Below are positions 9,184 to 18,195 of a stretch of DNA of 64,000 nucleotides, piece after piece. Below the pieces are notes generated by a model that saw only the letters and a list, made by a program, of their open reading frames with translations, searched no databases and had not been told where the DNA came from. Origin of the DNA: Mycobacterium cookii (GTDB lineage Bacteria; Actinomycetota; Actinomycetes; Mycobacteriales; Mycobacteriaceae); assembly GCF_010727945.1 (NCBI RefSeq), contig NZ_AP022569.1, forward strand, positions 3,410,001 through 3,474,000, given 5' to 3'. Positions within the stretch are counted from its first letter, which is position 1. Every line of letters starts with the position of its first letter. A program made the translations under genes and the position numbers.

Positions 9184-9726
9184 CTAGGCCTGCTCAGCGC
9201 CGCGTTGCGCTACACGTTCGGCCGCGATCAGTTCATTGAGCCAGTTGACTTCGCGCTCACTGGATTCCAGCCCGAGCTGATGGAGCTGCCGGGTGTAGCG
9301 GTCCAGCGAATTACTGGCCCGCGCAATTGCTTCACGCAGACCTTCGCGACGTTCTTCGACCTGGCGGCGACGGCCCTCCAGGATGCGCATCCGCGCTTCG
9401 GCCGGTGTGCGGTTGAAAAATGCCAGGTGCACGCCGAAGCCGTCGTCGGTGTAGTTGTGCGGGCCGGTGTCGGCCACCAGCTCGCTGAAACGCAGCCGGC
9501 CCGAGTCGGTCAGTTCATACACCCGTCGAGCGCGACGCACCGGCGTTCCGGTCGGGGCGGCGTTCTCGGCGATCAGGCCGTCGGACTGCATCCGGCGCAA
9601 CGCGGGATAGAGCGACCCGTACGAGAAGGCCCGAAATGCTCCGAGCAGACCGGTCAACCGCTTGCGCAGCTCGTAACCATGCATAGGCGACTCGAGCAGA
9701 AGTCCCAGGATGGCGAGTTCCAGCAT
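9184..9726 (-). CDS. PadR-family transcriptional regulator, Rv0047c-like
   Basis: The 180-residue protein has an N-terminal winged helix of the PadR type: the opening [21 protein letters not shown] and then [17 protein letters not shown], which holds the recognition helix. A coiled helical C-terminus ([13 protein letters not shown]) supports dimerisation. It is homologous in position and size to Rv0047c. PadR proteins are usually repressors, so it may control itself and ino1 downstream. A short palindrome TATCG-CCC-CGATA at 9792-9804, upstream of its start, could be part of its operator; that link is inference. Confidence 0.9.
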   Translation of the reverse strand: MLELAILGLLLESPMHGYELRKRLTGLLGAFRAFSYGSLYPALRRMQSDGLIAENAAPTGTPVRRARRVYELTDSGRLRFSELVADTGPHNYTDDGFGVHLAFFNRTPAEARMRILEGRRRQVEERREGLREAIARASNSLDRYTRQLHQLGLESSEREVNWLNELIAAERVAQRGAEQA

Positions 9727-9791
9727 CGAGTCACCTCCTTTGCTCGGTTTTGTGCAACGCTGCTATGTCGGCTAACAGTCTCGCGCCATAG

Positions 9792-9804
9792 TATCGCCCC
9801 GATA
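9792..9804. promoter_or_regulatory. Small palindrome in PadR/ssuD divergent promoter region
   Basis: TATCG-CCC-CGATA is a perfect 5-3-5 palindrome in the 226-bp gap between the PadR start (9726) and the ssuD-like start (9953). It may bind PadR or another regulator. The remainder of the gap shows no gene I can support. Confidence 0.3.
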
Positions 9805-9952
9805 TATTAGCGATCACTCCAGTTGGCGTCTACCCTACGTTCAGCCGGCCGTGGCCGCAGTGTCAGGACGAATACACCGAAGCCCGTCGAGTTGGAATCA
9901 CCCTGGTTGCAAGCCTGTTCGTGTCGGCATCCCGCAGGCATAACCAGACAAC

Positions 9953-11131
9953 GTGCCAATTCACTTTCACTGGTTTCTTCCCACCTACGGCGACTCGCGC
10001 GACCTGATCGCCGGCGGCCACGGCAGCAACATGCGCGGCGACCGGCCCGCCGACCTGAGATATCTCACCCAGCTCGCCCAGGCCGCCGAGATCAACGGCT
10101 TCGAAGCGGTGCTCACGCCCACCGGACTCTGGTGCGAAGACGCCTGGCTGACCACCGCGATGCTGATCAACAGCACCGAGACGCTGAAGTATCTCGTTGC
10201 GTTCCGGCCTGGGTTGGTCAGCCCGACTCTTGCCGCGCAGATGGCGACCACCTTCCAGTGGCAGTCGCAGGGCCGGCTGCTGCTCAACGTGGTCACCGGC
10301 GGCGAGAGCAGCGAGCAGCGAGCGTTCGGCGACTTCCTGCCGAAAGAGGCCCGCTACGCCCGCTGCGGAGAGTTCCTCGACATCGTCCGGCGGTTGTGGA
10401 CGTCCGAGCAGCCGGTCAGCGTGACCGGTGAGCACCTGCAGGTCGAGCAAGGCAGCTTGGCGCGCCACCCCGATCCGCTGCCGCCGGTGTTCTTCGGCGG
10501 CTCGTCGCCGGAGGCCGGCGAGGTCGCGGCCCGCTACGCCGACACGTACCTCACCTGGGGTGAGCGCCCCGAACAGGTCAAGGAGAAGCTGGACTGGATC
10601 CGTGGCCTTGCCGCGGCGCAGGGCCGGCAATTGAGCTACGGCATCCGGCTGCACGTCATCTCTCGCGATACCAGCGAGCAGGCGTGGGCAGAGGCCCAGC
10701 GGCTGCTGAGCGGGCTCAGCCCGGAGACCGTGGCCGCCGCCCAGCAGTCGCTGGCCCGCTCGGAATCGGTGGGCCAGCGCAGGATGCGCCAATTGCACGG
10801 CGGCGGTGAGGATTTCGCGGCCGGTGCGGACGCCCGTCAGCTGGAGATCTATCCCAACCTGTGGTCCGGCGTCGGCCTGGTGCGCGGCGGCGCGGGCACC
10901 GCGCTGGTCGGTTCGCACCAGGAGGTAGCCGATCGCATCGCCGAGTACGCCGCGCTGGGCCTGGACCACTTCATCCTGTCCGGCTACCCACACCTCGAGG
11001 AGGCCTACATCTTCGGCGAGGGTGTGCGACCTCTGCTGGCCCAGCGCGGGCTGCTCGACGCGGCCGGACGCTCGACCGAGCCCGTTCGATCGGCGTTCCT
11101 GCCCCGGCTCGGTGACGTCAGTGCTTCATAG
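9953..11131 (+). CDS. Alkanesulfonate monooxygenase-like LLM flavoprotein
   Basis: The 392-residue protein begins at GTG 9953 (MPIHFHWFLPTYGDSR). SsuD-type hallmarks include FHWFLPT, the segment GRLLLNVVTGGESSEQRAFGD and PPVFFGGSSPEAGEVA. SsuD uses FMNH2 and O2 to desulfonate alkanesulfonates and release sulfite. No SsuE flavin reductase or SsuABC transporter is adjacent, so the exact substrate (alkanesulfonate or dimethylsulfone type) remains open. The gene sits between the ino1 block and the ponA1 block, a position with no LLM gene in M. tuberculosis, so it is an insertion relative to that genome. Confidence 0.85.
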   Translation: MPIHFHWFLPTYGDSRDLIAGGHGSNMRGDRPADLRYLTQLAQAAEINGFEAVLTPTGLWCEDAWLTTAMLINSTETLKYLVAFRPGLVSPTLAAQMATTFQWQSQGRLLLNVVTGGESSEQRAFGDFLPKEARYARCGEFLDIVRRLWTSEQPVSVTGEHLQVEQGSLARHPDPLPPVFFGGSSPEAGEVAARYADTYLTWGERPEQVKEKLDWIRGLAAAQGRQLSYGIRLHVISRDTSEQAWAEAQRLLSGLSPETVAAAQQSLARSESVGQRRMRQLHGGGEDFAAGADARQLEIYPNLWSGVGLVRGGAGTALVGSHQEVADRIAEYAALGLDHFILSGYPHLEEAYIFGEGVRPLLAQRGLLDAAGRSTEPVRSAFLPRLGDVSAS

Positions 11132-11234
11132 CCCGACCGCAGTCTGACGGCGACGCTGCTGCTCACGCCGCGCGCGTCGGAAACGTAACCGACCTACATC
11201 TCGACACCGGCCGGGCGGACGTACTCTGGTCATC

Positions 11235-11669
11235 GTGCGATTGCAGCGACAGGTGGTGGACTACGCCCTTCGACGTCGCTCGCTGCTGGCCGAGGTGTAC
11301 TCGGGCCGGACGGGGGTGTCCGAGGTCTGCGACGCCAACCCCTATTTGCTCCGGGCCGCGAAGTACCACGGCAAGGCCAGCTCGGTGATGTGCCCGATCT
11401 GCCGCAAGGAGCAGCTGACGCTGGTGTCGTGGGTGTTCGGCGAGCACCTGGGCGCCGTGTCCGGCTCTGCGCGCACCGCCGAAGAGTTGGTCATGCTGGC
11501 GACCCGATTCGAGGAGTTCGCCGTACACGTGGTGGAGGTATGCCGCACTTGCAGCTGGAATCATCTGGTCAAGTCGTATGTGCTCGGCGCGGCCCGGACG
11601 GCTCGTCCGCCGCGGAAGCCGCGCAGCACACGGACGGCGCGCGATGGCGCCCGCACGGCCAGTGAATAG
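11235..11669 (+). CDS. DUF5318 zinc-ribbon-like protein, Rv0049 homologue
   Basis: The 144-residue conserved actinobacterial protein starts at GTG 11235. Two cysteine pairs, MCPICRKEQ near residue 54 and VCRTCSWNH near residue 102, suggest one bound zinc. Its position immediately before ponA1 matches Rv0049. The tail is rich in Arg and Pro, and the last 26 bases overlap the probable ponA1 start. The function is unknown; constant linkage to ponA1 suggests a cell-envelope or division link, which is inference. Confidence 0.85.
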   Translation: MRLQRQVVDYALRRRSLLAEVYSGRTGVSEVCDANPYLLRAAKYHGKASSVMCPICRKEQLTLVSWVFGEHLGAVSGSARTAEELVMLATRFEEFAVHVVEVCRTCSWNHLVKSYVLGAARTARPPRKPRSTRTARDGARTASE

Positions 11670-14145
11670 CGAAGGGCCGCAAGACCAGTCAGCCGCTGAT
11701 CGTTCGTCAGGGGCTGCTGGCGGCCCGAAACCCGGTGGCCCGCGGAAGCGACCCCCGATCCCGCCCGACGATCGGCTGACCACGATCCTGCCGCCGGTGC
11801 GTGACCGCGACGACGTGCCGCATCATCTGCGCGATCCGATCGAAGCGGTCAAGGCCGCGCTGGACGGCCGGCCCACCCCCCGCGGCGCGGACCGCGACGA
11901 CCGCGGGCCGCGTCAGCCTCCCCCTGCCGCACCGCCGCCCCGTCGCCAGCACGCGGCAGGCAGCCCGCCCGGTGGGCGTCCGCCGAGCGGCAAGCCACCG
12001 CTGCCGGACTGGGGCTGGCTGCAACGGATCGACTGGAGTCGGCTCGAGCACATCAACTGGCGTTGGGTCCGTCGCGGCCTCTACGTCAGCGCCGTGGTGC
12101 TGCTGCTGTTGCCGATCGTCACGTTTGCGATGGCCTACTTCATCGTCGACATCCCCAAGCCCGGCGACATCCGCACCAATCAGGTCTCGACCATCCTGGC
12201 CAGCGACGGCTCCGAGCTGGCGAAAATCGTTCCGCCCGAAGGCAATCGGGTCGACGTCAACATCGACCAGGTACCGGTGCATGTGCGTCAGGCGGTGATC
12301 GCGGCCGAGGACCGCAACTTCTACTCCAACCCCGGCTTCTCCTTCAGCGGATTCGCGCGGGCGTTCAAGAACAACCTCTTCGGCGGCGACACCCAGGGCG
12401 GTTCGACGATCACCCAGCAGTACGTCAAGAACGCGTTGGTGGGAGCGCAGCGCGCCGGAGTCGGCGGACTCGTCCGCAAAGCCAAGGAACTCGTCATCGC
12501 CACCAAGATGTCGGGGGAGTGGTCCAAAGACGATGTGCTGCAGGCGTATCTGAACATCATCTATTTCGGCCGCGGTGCCTACGGCATCTCGGCGGCCTCG
12601 CAGGCCTACTTCGGCAAGCCGGTCGAGCAGCTCACCATCGCCGACGGCGCGCTGCTGGCGGCGCTGATCCAGCGGCCGTCGACGCTGGACCCCGCGGTGA
12701 ACCTGGAAGGTGCCACCGAGCGGTGGAACTGGGTGCTCGACGGCATGGTCGACGACAAGGCCCTCTCACCGACGGACCGCTCGGCACAGCAGTTTCCGCC
12801 GACGGTGCCGCCCGAGCAGGCCCGCGCGCGCAACCAGACGACGGGCCCCAACGGGTTGATCCAACGTCAGGTGACCCGCGAATTGATGGACCTGTTCAAC
12901 ATCGACGAGCAGACGCTGAACACCCAAGGGCTGCAGATCACGACCACGATCGACACGACGGCGCAGAAGGCCACCGAGTCCGCGGTGTCGAAGTACATGG
13001 AGGGCCAGAACCCCGACATGCGCACCGCGGTCGTGTCGATCGACCCGCACAACGGCGCGGTGAAGGCCTACTACGGCGGGTCCGACGCCAACGGGTTCGA
13101 CTTCGCCCAGGCTGGGCTGCAGACCGGATCGTCGTTCAAGGTGTTTGCGTTGATCGCCGCGCTCGAGCAGGGCATCGGGCTGGGCTACCAGGTGGACAGC
13201 TCGCCGCTGACCGTCAACGGCATCAAGATCACCAACGTGGAGGGCGAAGGCTGCGGGGTCTGCAACATCGCCGAGGCGCTGAAGCGGTCGTTGAACACCT
13301 CCTACTACCGGCTGATGCTCAAGCTGAAGAACGGCCCCGAGGACGTCGCTCAGGCCGCACACCAGGCGGGCATCGCGACCAGCTTCCCGGGCGTGGCGCA
13401 CACGTTGTCCGAAGACGGCAAGGGCGGCCCACCCAACAACGGAATCGTGTTGGGCCAGTATCAAACCCGGGCGATCGACATGGCCTCGGCCTACGCCACG
13501 CTGGCCGACTCCGGGGTGTACCACCGCCCGCACTTTGTGCAGAAGGTGGTCAACGCCGAAGGCCGCGTGCTGTTCGACGCCGGCAGCTCGGACAACAACG
13601 GCGAGCAGCGCATCCCCAAGGACGTCGCTGACAACGTGACTTCGGCGATGCAGCCGATCGCGGGGTACTCGCGCGGACACAATCTGGCCGGCGGCCGGCC
13701 GTCGGCGGCCAAGACGGGCACCACGCAGCTGGGTGACACCGACGCCGACAAGGACGCCTGGATGGTCGGCTACACGCCGTCGCTGGCGACCGCGGTGTGG
13801 GTGGGCACCACGCGAGGTGACATTCCGCTGGTGAGCAAGTGGGGAGGCGCGATCTATGGATCGGGTCTGCCATCCGACATCTGGAAGGCGACGATGGATG
13901 GGGCCCTCAAGGGCACGTCCATCGAGTCGTTTCCCAAGCCCACCGAAATCGGCGGATCCGCCGGCGTCCCCGCCGCGCCACCACCACCACCTGCACCACC
14001 CCCGATGACCGTCATCCAGCCCACGATGGAGATCGCGCCGGGCATCACCATCCCGATCGGACCGCCCACCACGGTTCCCGTCGGTCCGCCGCCCGCGCCG
14101 CCGGGAGGGCCCGAGCCGGCACCTGCACCTGCACCGCCGCCGTGA
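11644..14145 (+). CDS. ponA1: Bifunctional penicillin-binding protein PonA1
   Basis: This class A PBP polymerises and cross-links peptidoglycan. I prefer ATG 11644 (833 residues); an earlier in-frame ATG at 11578 lies deep inside the DUF5318 gene. A proline-rich cytosolic region of about 145 residues precedes one membrane helix (VVLLLLPIVTFAMAYF). The GT51 glycosyltransferase domain has its catalytic Glu in AAEDRNFYSN (residue 222). The transpeptidase domain shows SSFK with nucleophile Ser496, the SLN motif (KRSLNTSYY) and the KTG motif (AAKTGTTQ). The C-terminus is a long proline-rich tail like that of Rv0050. It overlaps the downstream gene by four bases. Confidence 0.96.
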   Translation: MAPARPVNSEGPQDQSAADRSSGAAGGPKPGGPRKRPPIPPDDRLTTILPPVRDRDDVPHHLRDPIEAVKAALDGRPTPRGADRDDRGPRQPPPAAPPPRRQHAAGSPPGGRPPSGKPPLPDWGWLQRIDWSRLEHINWRWVRRGLYVSAVVLLLLPIVTFAMAYFIVDIPKPGDIRTNQVSTILASDGSELAKIVPPEGNRVDVNIDQVPVHVRQAVIAAEDRNFYSNPGFSFSGFARAFKNNLFGGDTQGGSTITQQYVKNALVGAQRAGVGGLVRKAKELVIATKMSGEWSKDDVLQAYLNIIYFGRGAYGISAASQAYFGKPVEQLTIADGALLAALIQRPSTLDPAVNLEGATERWNWVLDGMVDDKALSPTDRSAQQFPPTVPPEQARARNQTTGPNGLIQRQVTRELMDLFNIDEQTLNTQGLQITTTIDTTAQKATESAVSKYMEGQNPDMRTAVVSIDPHNGAVKAYYGGSDANGFDFAQAGLQTGSSFKVFALIAALEQGIGLGYQVDSSPLTVNGIKITNVEGEGCGVCNIAEALKRSLNTSYYRLMLKLKNGPEDVAQAAHQAGIATSFPGVAHTLSEDGKGGPPNNGIVLGQYQTRAIDMASAYATLADSGVYHRPHFVQKVVNAEGRVLFDAGSSDNNGEQRIPKDVADNVTSAMQPIAGYSRGHNLAGGRPSAAKTGTTQLGDTDADKDAWMVGYTPSLATAVWVGTTRGDIPLVSKWGGAIYGSGLPSDIWKATMDGALKGTSIESFPKPTEIGGSAGVPAAPPPPPAPPPMTVIQPTMEIAPGITIPIGPPTTVPVGPPPAPPGGPEPAPAPAPPP

Positions 14146-15779
14146 CCGACCGCGCCGCCATTTCGCCGCGGCGGCTGGCCGCCGATCTCCGGTCGGCGGA
14201 TGACCGGGATTGCCCGAGCCGCACCGACTTTCTCGGCGCAGCGCTGTCCGGTGTCGTGGGCGGCCCGGTGGGCCGGCACGCGCTCATCGGCCGCACGGCC
14301 GTGTTCACGCCCGTGCGGGTGATGTTCATGATCGCGCTGGTGTTCCTGGCGTTGGGGTGGTCGACGAAGGCGCCGTGCCTGCAGACCATCGGGACGGGGC
14401 CGCCCGACCAGCGGGTCGCCAACTGGGAGAACCAGCGGGCCTATTACGAACTGTGCTATTCCGACACCGTGCCGCTGTACGGCGCGGAGTTGTTGAGTCA
14501 GGGCAAGTTTCCGTACAAGTCCAGCTGGATCGAGAAGGACGGCAGCGGCAAACCGCAGACCCGTTATGACGGCCTGCCCGCCGTGCGCTACATGGAATAT
14601 CCGGTCCTCACCGGCGTCTACCAATACGTCGCGATGTCGCTGGCCAAGACCTACACCACATTCAGCAAGCTGATCCCGCTACCCGTCGTTGCCGAGGTGG
14701 TGGTGTTCTTCGACATCGCCGCGCTCGGGCTGGCACTGGCCTGGTTGGCGACCGTGTGGGCCACCGCCGGCCTGGCCGGGCGCCGCGTCTGGGACGCCGC
14801 GCTGGTGGCCGCGTCACCGTTGGTGATCTTTCAAATCTTCACCAATTTCGATTCGCTGGCAACGGCTTTGGCGATCGGCGGCCTGCTGGCATGGGCGCGA
14901 CGACGGCCGGTGCTCGCAGGGGTGCTGATCGGCCTGGGCACCGCGGCCAAGCTGTATCCGCTGCTGCTGTTGGGTCCGCTGCTGGTGCTGGGCATCAGAG
15001 CCGGGCGGCTGCGCGGCGTGGCTCGCGCTGCGGCGACGACGGGGCTGACCTGGCTGCTGGTGAATCTGCCTGTGCTGGTGTTGTTTCCGCGGGGTTGGTC
15101 GGAATTTTTCCGGCTCAACGCGCGCCGCGGCGAGGACATGGATTCGCTGTACAACGTGGTCAGATCCTTTACCGGCTGGCGGGGTTTCGACACCAACCTC
15201 GGTTTCTGGCAGCCGCCTGAGCATCTGAACGCCGTCGTGCTGGTTTTGTTCGTGGTGTGCTGTGCGGCAATCGGTTTCGTCGCGCTGACCGCTCCCCGGC
15301 GCCCGCGGGTGGCGCAGCTGGCGTTCCTGGTGGTGGTGGCGTTTCTGCTGACCAACAAGGTGTGGAGCCCGCAGTTTTCGCTGTGGCTGGTACCGCTGGC
15401 GGTGTTGGCGTTGCCGCACCGCCGGATTCTGCTGGCCTGGATGACGATCGACGCGCTGGTGTGGGTGCCGCGGATGTACTACCTGTACAGCGTGCCCGAT
15501 CGCGGGTTGCCCGAGCAGTGGTTCACCGCGACGGTGCTGCTGCGCGACCTCGCGGTGCTGGGGTTGTGCGCGCTGGTGGTCCGCCAGATCTATCGGCCCG
15601 AGGAGGATCTGGTCCGCTGGGGCGGCCGGGTCGACGATCCGGCGGGCGGGGAATTCGACCGTGCACCCGACGCACCGCCGAGCTGGCTGCCGCCGTTGCT
15701 GCGCCCGGGCCGCCGTCAGCAGCCGGTCGCCGCCGATGCGCCCGAAGCGGATTTCGTCAGCTCGGCCCCCGTCCGGTAA
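14142..15779 (+). CDS. GT87/DUF2029 polytopic membrane protein, Rv0051-like
   Basis: The protein has 545 residues from GTG 14142, which overlaps the ponA1 stop (GTGA). Many hydrophobic segments are visible (for example RVMFMIALVFLALGW, AEVVVFFDIAALGLALAWLA and VVLVLFVVCCAAIGFVAL), with a large loop after the first helix. The layout fits GT-C glycosyltransferases of the DUF2029 group, which use polyprenol-phosphate sugars outside the membrane. Position and size match Rv0051 (560 residues). The coupling to ponA1 suggests a function in cell-wall assembly. The sugar and acceptor are not known. Confidence 0.85.
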   Translation: MTDRAAISPRRLAADLRSADDRDCPSRTDFLGAALSGVVGGPVGRHALIGRTAVFTPVRVMFMIALVFLALGWSTKAPCLQTIGTGPPDQRVANWENQRAYYELCYSDTVPLYGAELLSQGKFPYKSSWIEKDGSGKPQTRYDGLPAVRYMEYPVLTGVYQYVAMSLAKTYTTFSKLIPLPVVAEVVVFFDIAALGLALAWLATVWATAGLAGRRVWDAALVAASPLVIFQIFTNFDSLATALAIGGLLAWARRRPVLAGVLIGLGTAAKLYPLLLLGPLLVLGIRAGRLRGVARAAATTGLTWLLVNLPVLVLFPRGWSEFFRLNARRGEDMDSLYNVVRSFTGWRGFDTNLGFWQPPEHLNAVVLVLFVVCCAAIGFVALTAPRRPRVAQLAFLVVVAFLLTNKVWSPQFSLWLVPLAVLALPHRRILLAWMTIDALVWVPRMYYLYSVPDRGLPEQWFTATVLLRDLAVLGLCALVVRQIYRPEEDLVRWGGRVDDPAGGEFDRAPDAPPSWLPPLLRPGRRQQPVAADAPEADFVSSAPVR

Positions 15780-15850
15780 CCTATGGCGGTTGCCGACGCA
15801 GGCGACCCTCCTGCCACGGGGACCCCGTGGCCGCACACGACCATAGGAGG
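15780..15850 (+). promoter_or_regulatory. Probable S6:S18 ribosomal-protein leader of rpsF operon
   Basis: A long-range stem pairs CCTATGG (15780-15786) with CCATAGG (15841-15847), the latter merging into the Shine-Dalgarno AGGAGG. Inside is a 9-bp hairpin, GCCACGGGG (15813-15821) with CCCCGTGGC (15823-15831), followed by the unpaired CCGCACACGA. Known S6:S18 leaders place a CCG-containing bulge next to a hairpin before rpsF for feedback by the S6-S18 complex. The match is by eye, so the family assignment is inference. Confidence 0.5.
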
Positions 15851-15863
15851 TGATGAGGTTCCC

Positions 15864-16154
15864 ATGCGTCCATACGAATTGATGGTCATCCTCGACCCCA
15901 CTCTCGACGAGCGCACCGTGGCTCCCTCGTTGGAGACCTTTCTCAACGTTGTCCGCAAGGACGGCGGATCGGTGGAGAAGGTCGACATCTGGGGCAAGCG
16001 CCGGCTGGCCTACGAGATCGCCAAGCACGCCGAGGGCATTTACGCGGTGATCGATCTGAAGGCCGCGCCCGCGACGGTGTCCGAGCTCGACCGCCAGCTC
16101 AGCCTGAACGAGTCGGTGCTGCGCACCAAGGTGATGCGCACCGACAAGCACTGA
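15864..16154 (+). CDS. rpsF: 30S ribosomal protein S6
   Basis: The 96-residue protein starts at ATG 15864 ([16 protein letters not shown]), 13 bases after a strong AGGAGG. The S6 fold pattern is complete: the strand YELMVI, then [12 protein letters not shown] and [11 protein letters not shown], with the C-terminal helix ending VMRTDKH. S6 binds 16S rRNA in the platform together with S18, encoded two genes downstream. It heads the rpsF-ssb-rpsR-rplI operon, the same order as Rv0053-Rv0056. The upstream leader structure would allow autoregulation. Confidence 0.97.
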   Translation: MRPYELMVILDPTLDERTVAPSLETFLNVVRKDGGSVEKVDIWGKRRLAYEIAKHAEGIYAVIDLKAAPATVSELDRQLSLNESVLRTKVMRTDKH

Positions 16155-16268
16155 CTGACCTGTTGACGATTGACCGCGTCGCGTCGGAGCCGTTGCGTAG
16201 GCTCAGCGAGACACCGCTCATGATCATGCGCCGCTTCCGGCGTGCCCAGAAGGACTGAGGAGTTCACA

Positions 16269-16793
16269 GTGGCTGGTGACACCGTCATCACGGTCATCGG
16301 AAATCTGACCGCCGACCCCGAACTGCGTTTCACACCGTCGGGCGCGGCCGTCGCGAACTTCACCGTCGCGTCGACGCCGCGCATGTTCGACCGCCAGACC
16401 AACGAGTGGAAGGACGGCGAAGCGCTGTTCCTCCGCTGCAACATCTGGCGCGAGGCCGCCGAGAACGTGGCCGAGAGCCTGACCCGTGGCTCGCGGGTGA
16501 TCGTCAGCGGACGGCTCAAGCAGCGTTCGTTCGAAACCCGTGAGGGCGAGAAGCGCACCGTGGTCGAGCTCGAGGTCGACGAGATCGGCCCGAGCCTGAA
16601 GTACGCCACCGCGAAGGTCAACAAGGCCAGCCGCAGCGGCGGTGGCGGCGGCGGTTTCGGTGGTGGCGGCGGATCCCGTCAGTCGGCCCCGAGCGGCGGC
16701 GGCGCAGCACCAGCAGCCGGCGGCGACGACCCGTGGGGCAGTGCCCCGGCATCGGGCTCGTTCGGCGGCGGCGACGACGAGCCACCCTTCTAA
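16269..16793 (+). CDS. ssb: Single-stranded DNA-binding protein
   Basis: The 174-residue SSB starts at GTG 16269 after the ribosome site GACTGAGGAG. The N-terminal OB fold shows [17 protein letters not shown] and the DNA-contact region [17 protein letters not shown]. It is followed by a glycine-rich flexible linker and the acidic tip DDEPPF that recruits replication partners. It protects single-stranded DNA in replication and repair. It is slightly longer than Rv0054 (164 residues), the difference lying in the low-complexity linker. Confidence 0.97.
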   Translation: MAGDTVITVIGNLTADPELRFTPSGAAVANFTVASTPRMFDRQTNEWKDGEALFLRCNIWREAAENVAESLTRGSRVIVSGRLKQRSFETREGEKRTVVELEVDEIGPSLKYATAKVNKASRSGGGGGGFGGGGGSRQSAPSGGGAAPAAGGDDPWGSAPASGSFGGGDDEPPF

Positions 16794-16826
16794 CCAACTT
16801 TTTACGACAGAACGAAAGAGACAGAC

Positions 16827-17084
16827 ATGGCCAAGTCCAGTAACAAGCGGCGCCCGGCGCCGGAGAAGCCGATCAAGACCCGCAAGTGCATCTTCTGCTC
16901 CAAGAAGGGCCAGCCGATCGACTACAAGGACACCCAGCTGCTGCGCACCTACATCAGCGAGCGGGGCAAGATCCGCGCCCGCCGGGTGACCGGTAACTGC
17001 GTGCAGCACCAGCGCGACGTTGCGATCGCGGTCAAGAACGCCCGCGAGGTGGCATTGCTGCCCTTCACCTCCGCGTCGCGGTAA
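16827..17084 (+). CDS. rpsR: 30S ribosomal protein S18
   Basis: The 85-residue basic protein ([15 protein letters not shown]) has the S18 signature [19 protein letters not shown]. The segment KCIFCSKKG carries a CxxC pair, and a further Cys lies in GNCVQHQRD, which makes it a zinc-binding (C+) type paralogue. In mycobacteria the C+ form belongs to this operon (rpsR1), and C- copies elsewhere replace it under zinc starvation; that is family knowledge. It lies between ssb and rplI. Confidence 0.96.
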   Translation: MAKSSNKRRPAPEKPIKTRKCIFCSKKGQPIDYKDTQLLRTYISERGKIRARRVTGNCVQHQRDVAIAVKNAREVALLPFTSASR

Positions 17085-17115
17085 CCGCTAAGCGCAGAAC
17101 GGAATCAGCGAAACA

Positions 17116-17574
17116 ATGAAGCTCATTTTGACCGCCGACGTCGACCACCTCGGGTCCGTCGGCGACACCGTTGAAGTCAAAGACGGCTACGGCCGTAACT
17201 TCCTGCTGCCGCGCGGCCTGGCCATCGTCGCCTCCCGCGGTGCTGAGAAGCAGGTGGCCGACATCCGTCGCGCCCGCGAGTCCAAGCAGGTCCGCGACCG
17301 CGAGCACGCCAACGAAATCAAGACCGCGCTGGAGGCGCTGGGTTCGGTTGCGCTGCCGGTGAAGACCGCAGGCGATTCGGGCAAGCTGTTCGGCTCGGTG
17401 ACCGCCGGTGCCGTCGTCACCGCGATCCGCAAGGCCGGCGGGCCCAACCTCGACAAACGGGTCGTCCGGTTGCCCAAGGGCCACATCAAGGCCGTCGGCA
17501 GCCACCCCATCATGCTGCATGTGCACCCCGAGGTCGACGTGCAGGTCGCGCTCGACGTCGTCGCCGAAGGCTAG
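17116..17574 (+). CDS. rplI: 50S ribosomal protein L9
   Basis: The 152-residue protein has the L9 N-terminal domain ([32 protein letters not shown]), split here as strand, loop and the [13 protein letters not shown] signature. A long connecting helix and the C-terminal rRNA-binding domain (KLFGSVTAG and [10 protein letters not shown]) follow. It stabilises the L1-stalk region of the large subunit. It is the last gene of the rpsF operon. A hairpin at 17590-17622 follows its stop. Confidence 0.97.
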   Translation: MKLILTADVDHLGSVGDTVEVKDGYGRNFLLPRGLAIVASRGAEKQVADIRRARESKQVRDREHANEIKTALEALGSVALPVKTAGDSGKLFGSVTAGAVVTAIRKAGGPNLDKRVVRLPKGHIKAVGSHPIMLHVHPEVDVQVALDVVAEG

Positions 17575-17589
17575 AGGTTCGACACCCTA

Positions 17590-17622
17590 CCCCGGTTCAG
17601 CCGTCACCGGCCCGGACCGGGG
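17590..17622 (+). terminator. Hairpin after rplI
   Basis: CCCCGGT (17590-17596) pairs with ACCGGGG (17616-17622), with additional CCGG pairing inside the loop. It lies 15 bases beyond the rplI stop and would end the ribosomal operon. There is no U tract. Confidence 0.5.
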
Positions 17623-18195
17623 CAGAAAGCACGGTTGACGCTGTGGCGAACTCGCCCGCGTCGGTCAGATATAGCGAACGTTACCGTCCGTTAACGCGGT
17701 TAATCATTGGCTGAAACGCAACACGCCCGAAGTGGCTACCAGTCACGACACGCCGTAGAGATTCCCATCCACACAAAATCCGCAGCTGTGTGGTGCGCTT
17801 ATCTGCAGTGATGTTGCAAAGTCGCATATTGCTCCACAAGTTCTCCACAACCCCTCAACACGGGCGCGGATGGATATGCACACACGATGCACAGGTCTAT
17901 GAACAACACCGTTTGTTGTCCTCGCCAGCAACCTTTAACGTCGACCCGTCGTGAGGTGATGCCGGCGTTCGAAGACCGACAGCGCGGCCCGCGGTGGGAG
18001 TCCCGCCGACTGTGGGCTCGAGTTGGTCACGAGGGCGAAGGCCGACGATGCGCCCGGGGTGGGGGGTCCCCCCGTTTAGACGGGGGCCACTCGGGCGGTC
18101 GGGCTGAGTCGAGCGGTGTCGGTGGCATGACCTAACGTCAGGTCGCCGGTTTCGAATGCGCGTTCGATCATCGTGCGGAGGAGGCGGGAGATTCA
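17623..18195 (+). other. dnaB upstream region (no supported gene)
   Basis: About 570 bases separate the rplI terminator from dnaB. I find no convincing coding region; an 82-codon frame at 17887-18135 has a low-complexity Gly/Arg-rich end and no known similarity. Two DnaA-box-like nonamers stand almost in tandem: TGCTCCACA (17830-17838) and TTCTCCACA (17841-17849), each one or two bases off the mycobacterial TTGTCCACA. A 7-bp hairpin CCCCCGT/ACGGGGG lies at 18069-18086. The dnaB promoter must lie here. Confidence 0.4.

Noticed and set aside
9823..9952. Cysteine-rich upstream ORF as a sulfur-responsive attenuator before the ssuD-like gene
   Set aside because: One frame has Cys-Ser-Cys, but there are no consecutive cysteines and it runs on into the gene, unlike known polycysteine leader ORFs.
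13839..14141. N-terminal extension of the GT87-like gene to an upstream in-frame start
   Set aside because: The extension lies fully inside ponA1 and is Arg/Pro-rich; the GTG at 14142 with the GTGA overlap is the natural start.
17887..18135. 82-codon ORF upstream of dnaB as a gene
   Set aside because: Low-complexity Gly/Arg end, no family similarity and no clear ribosome site.
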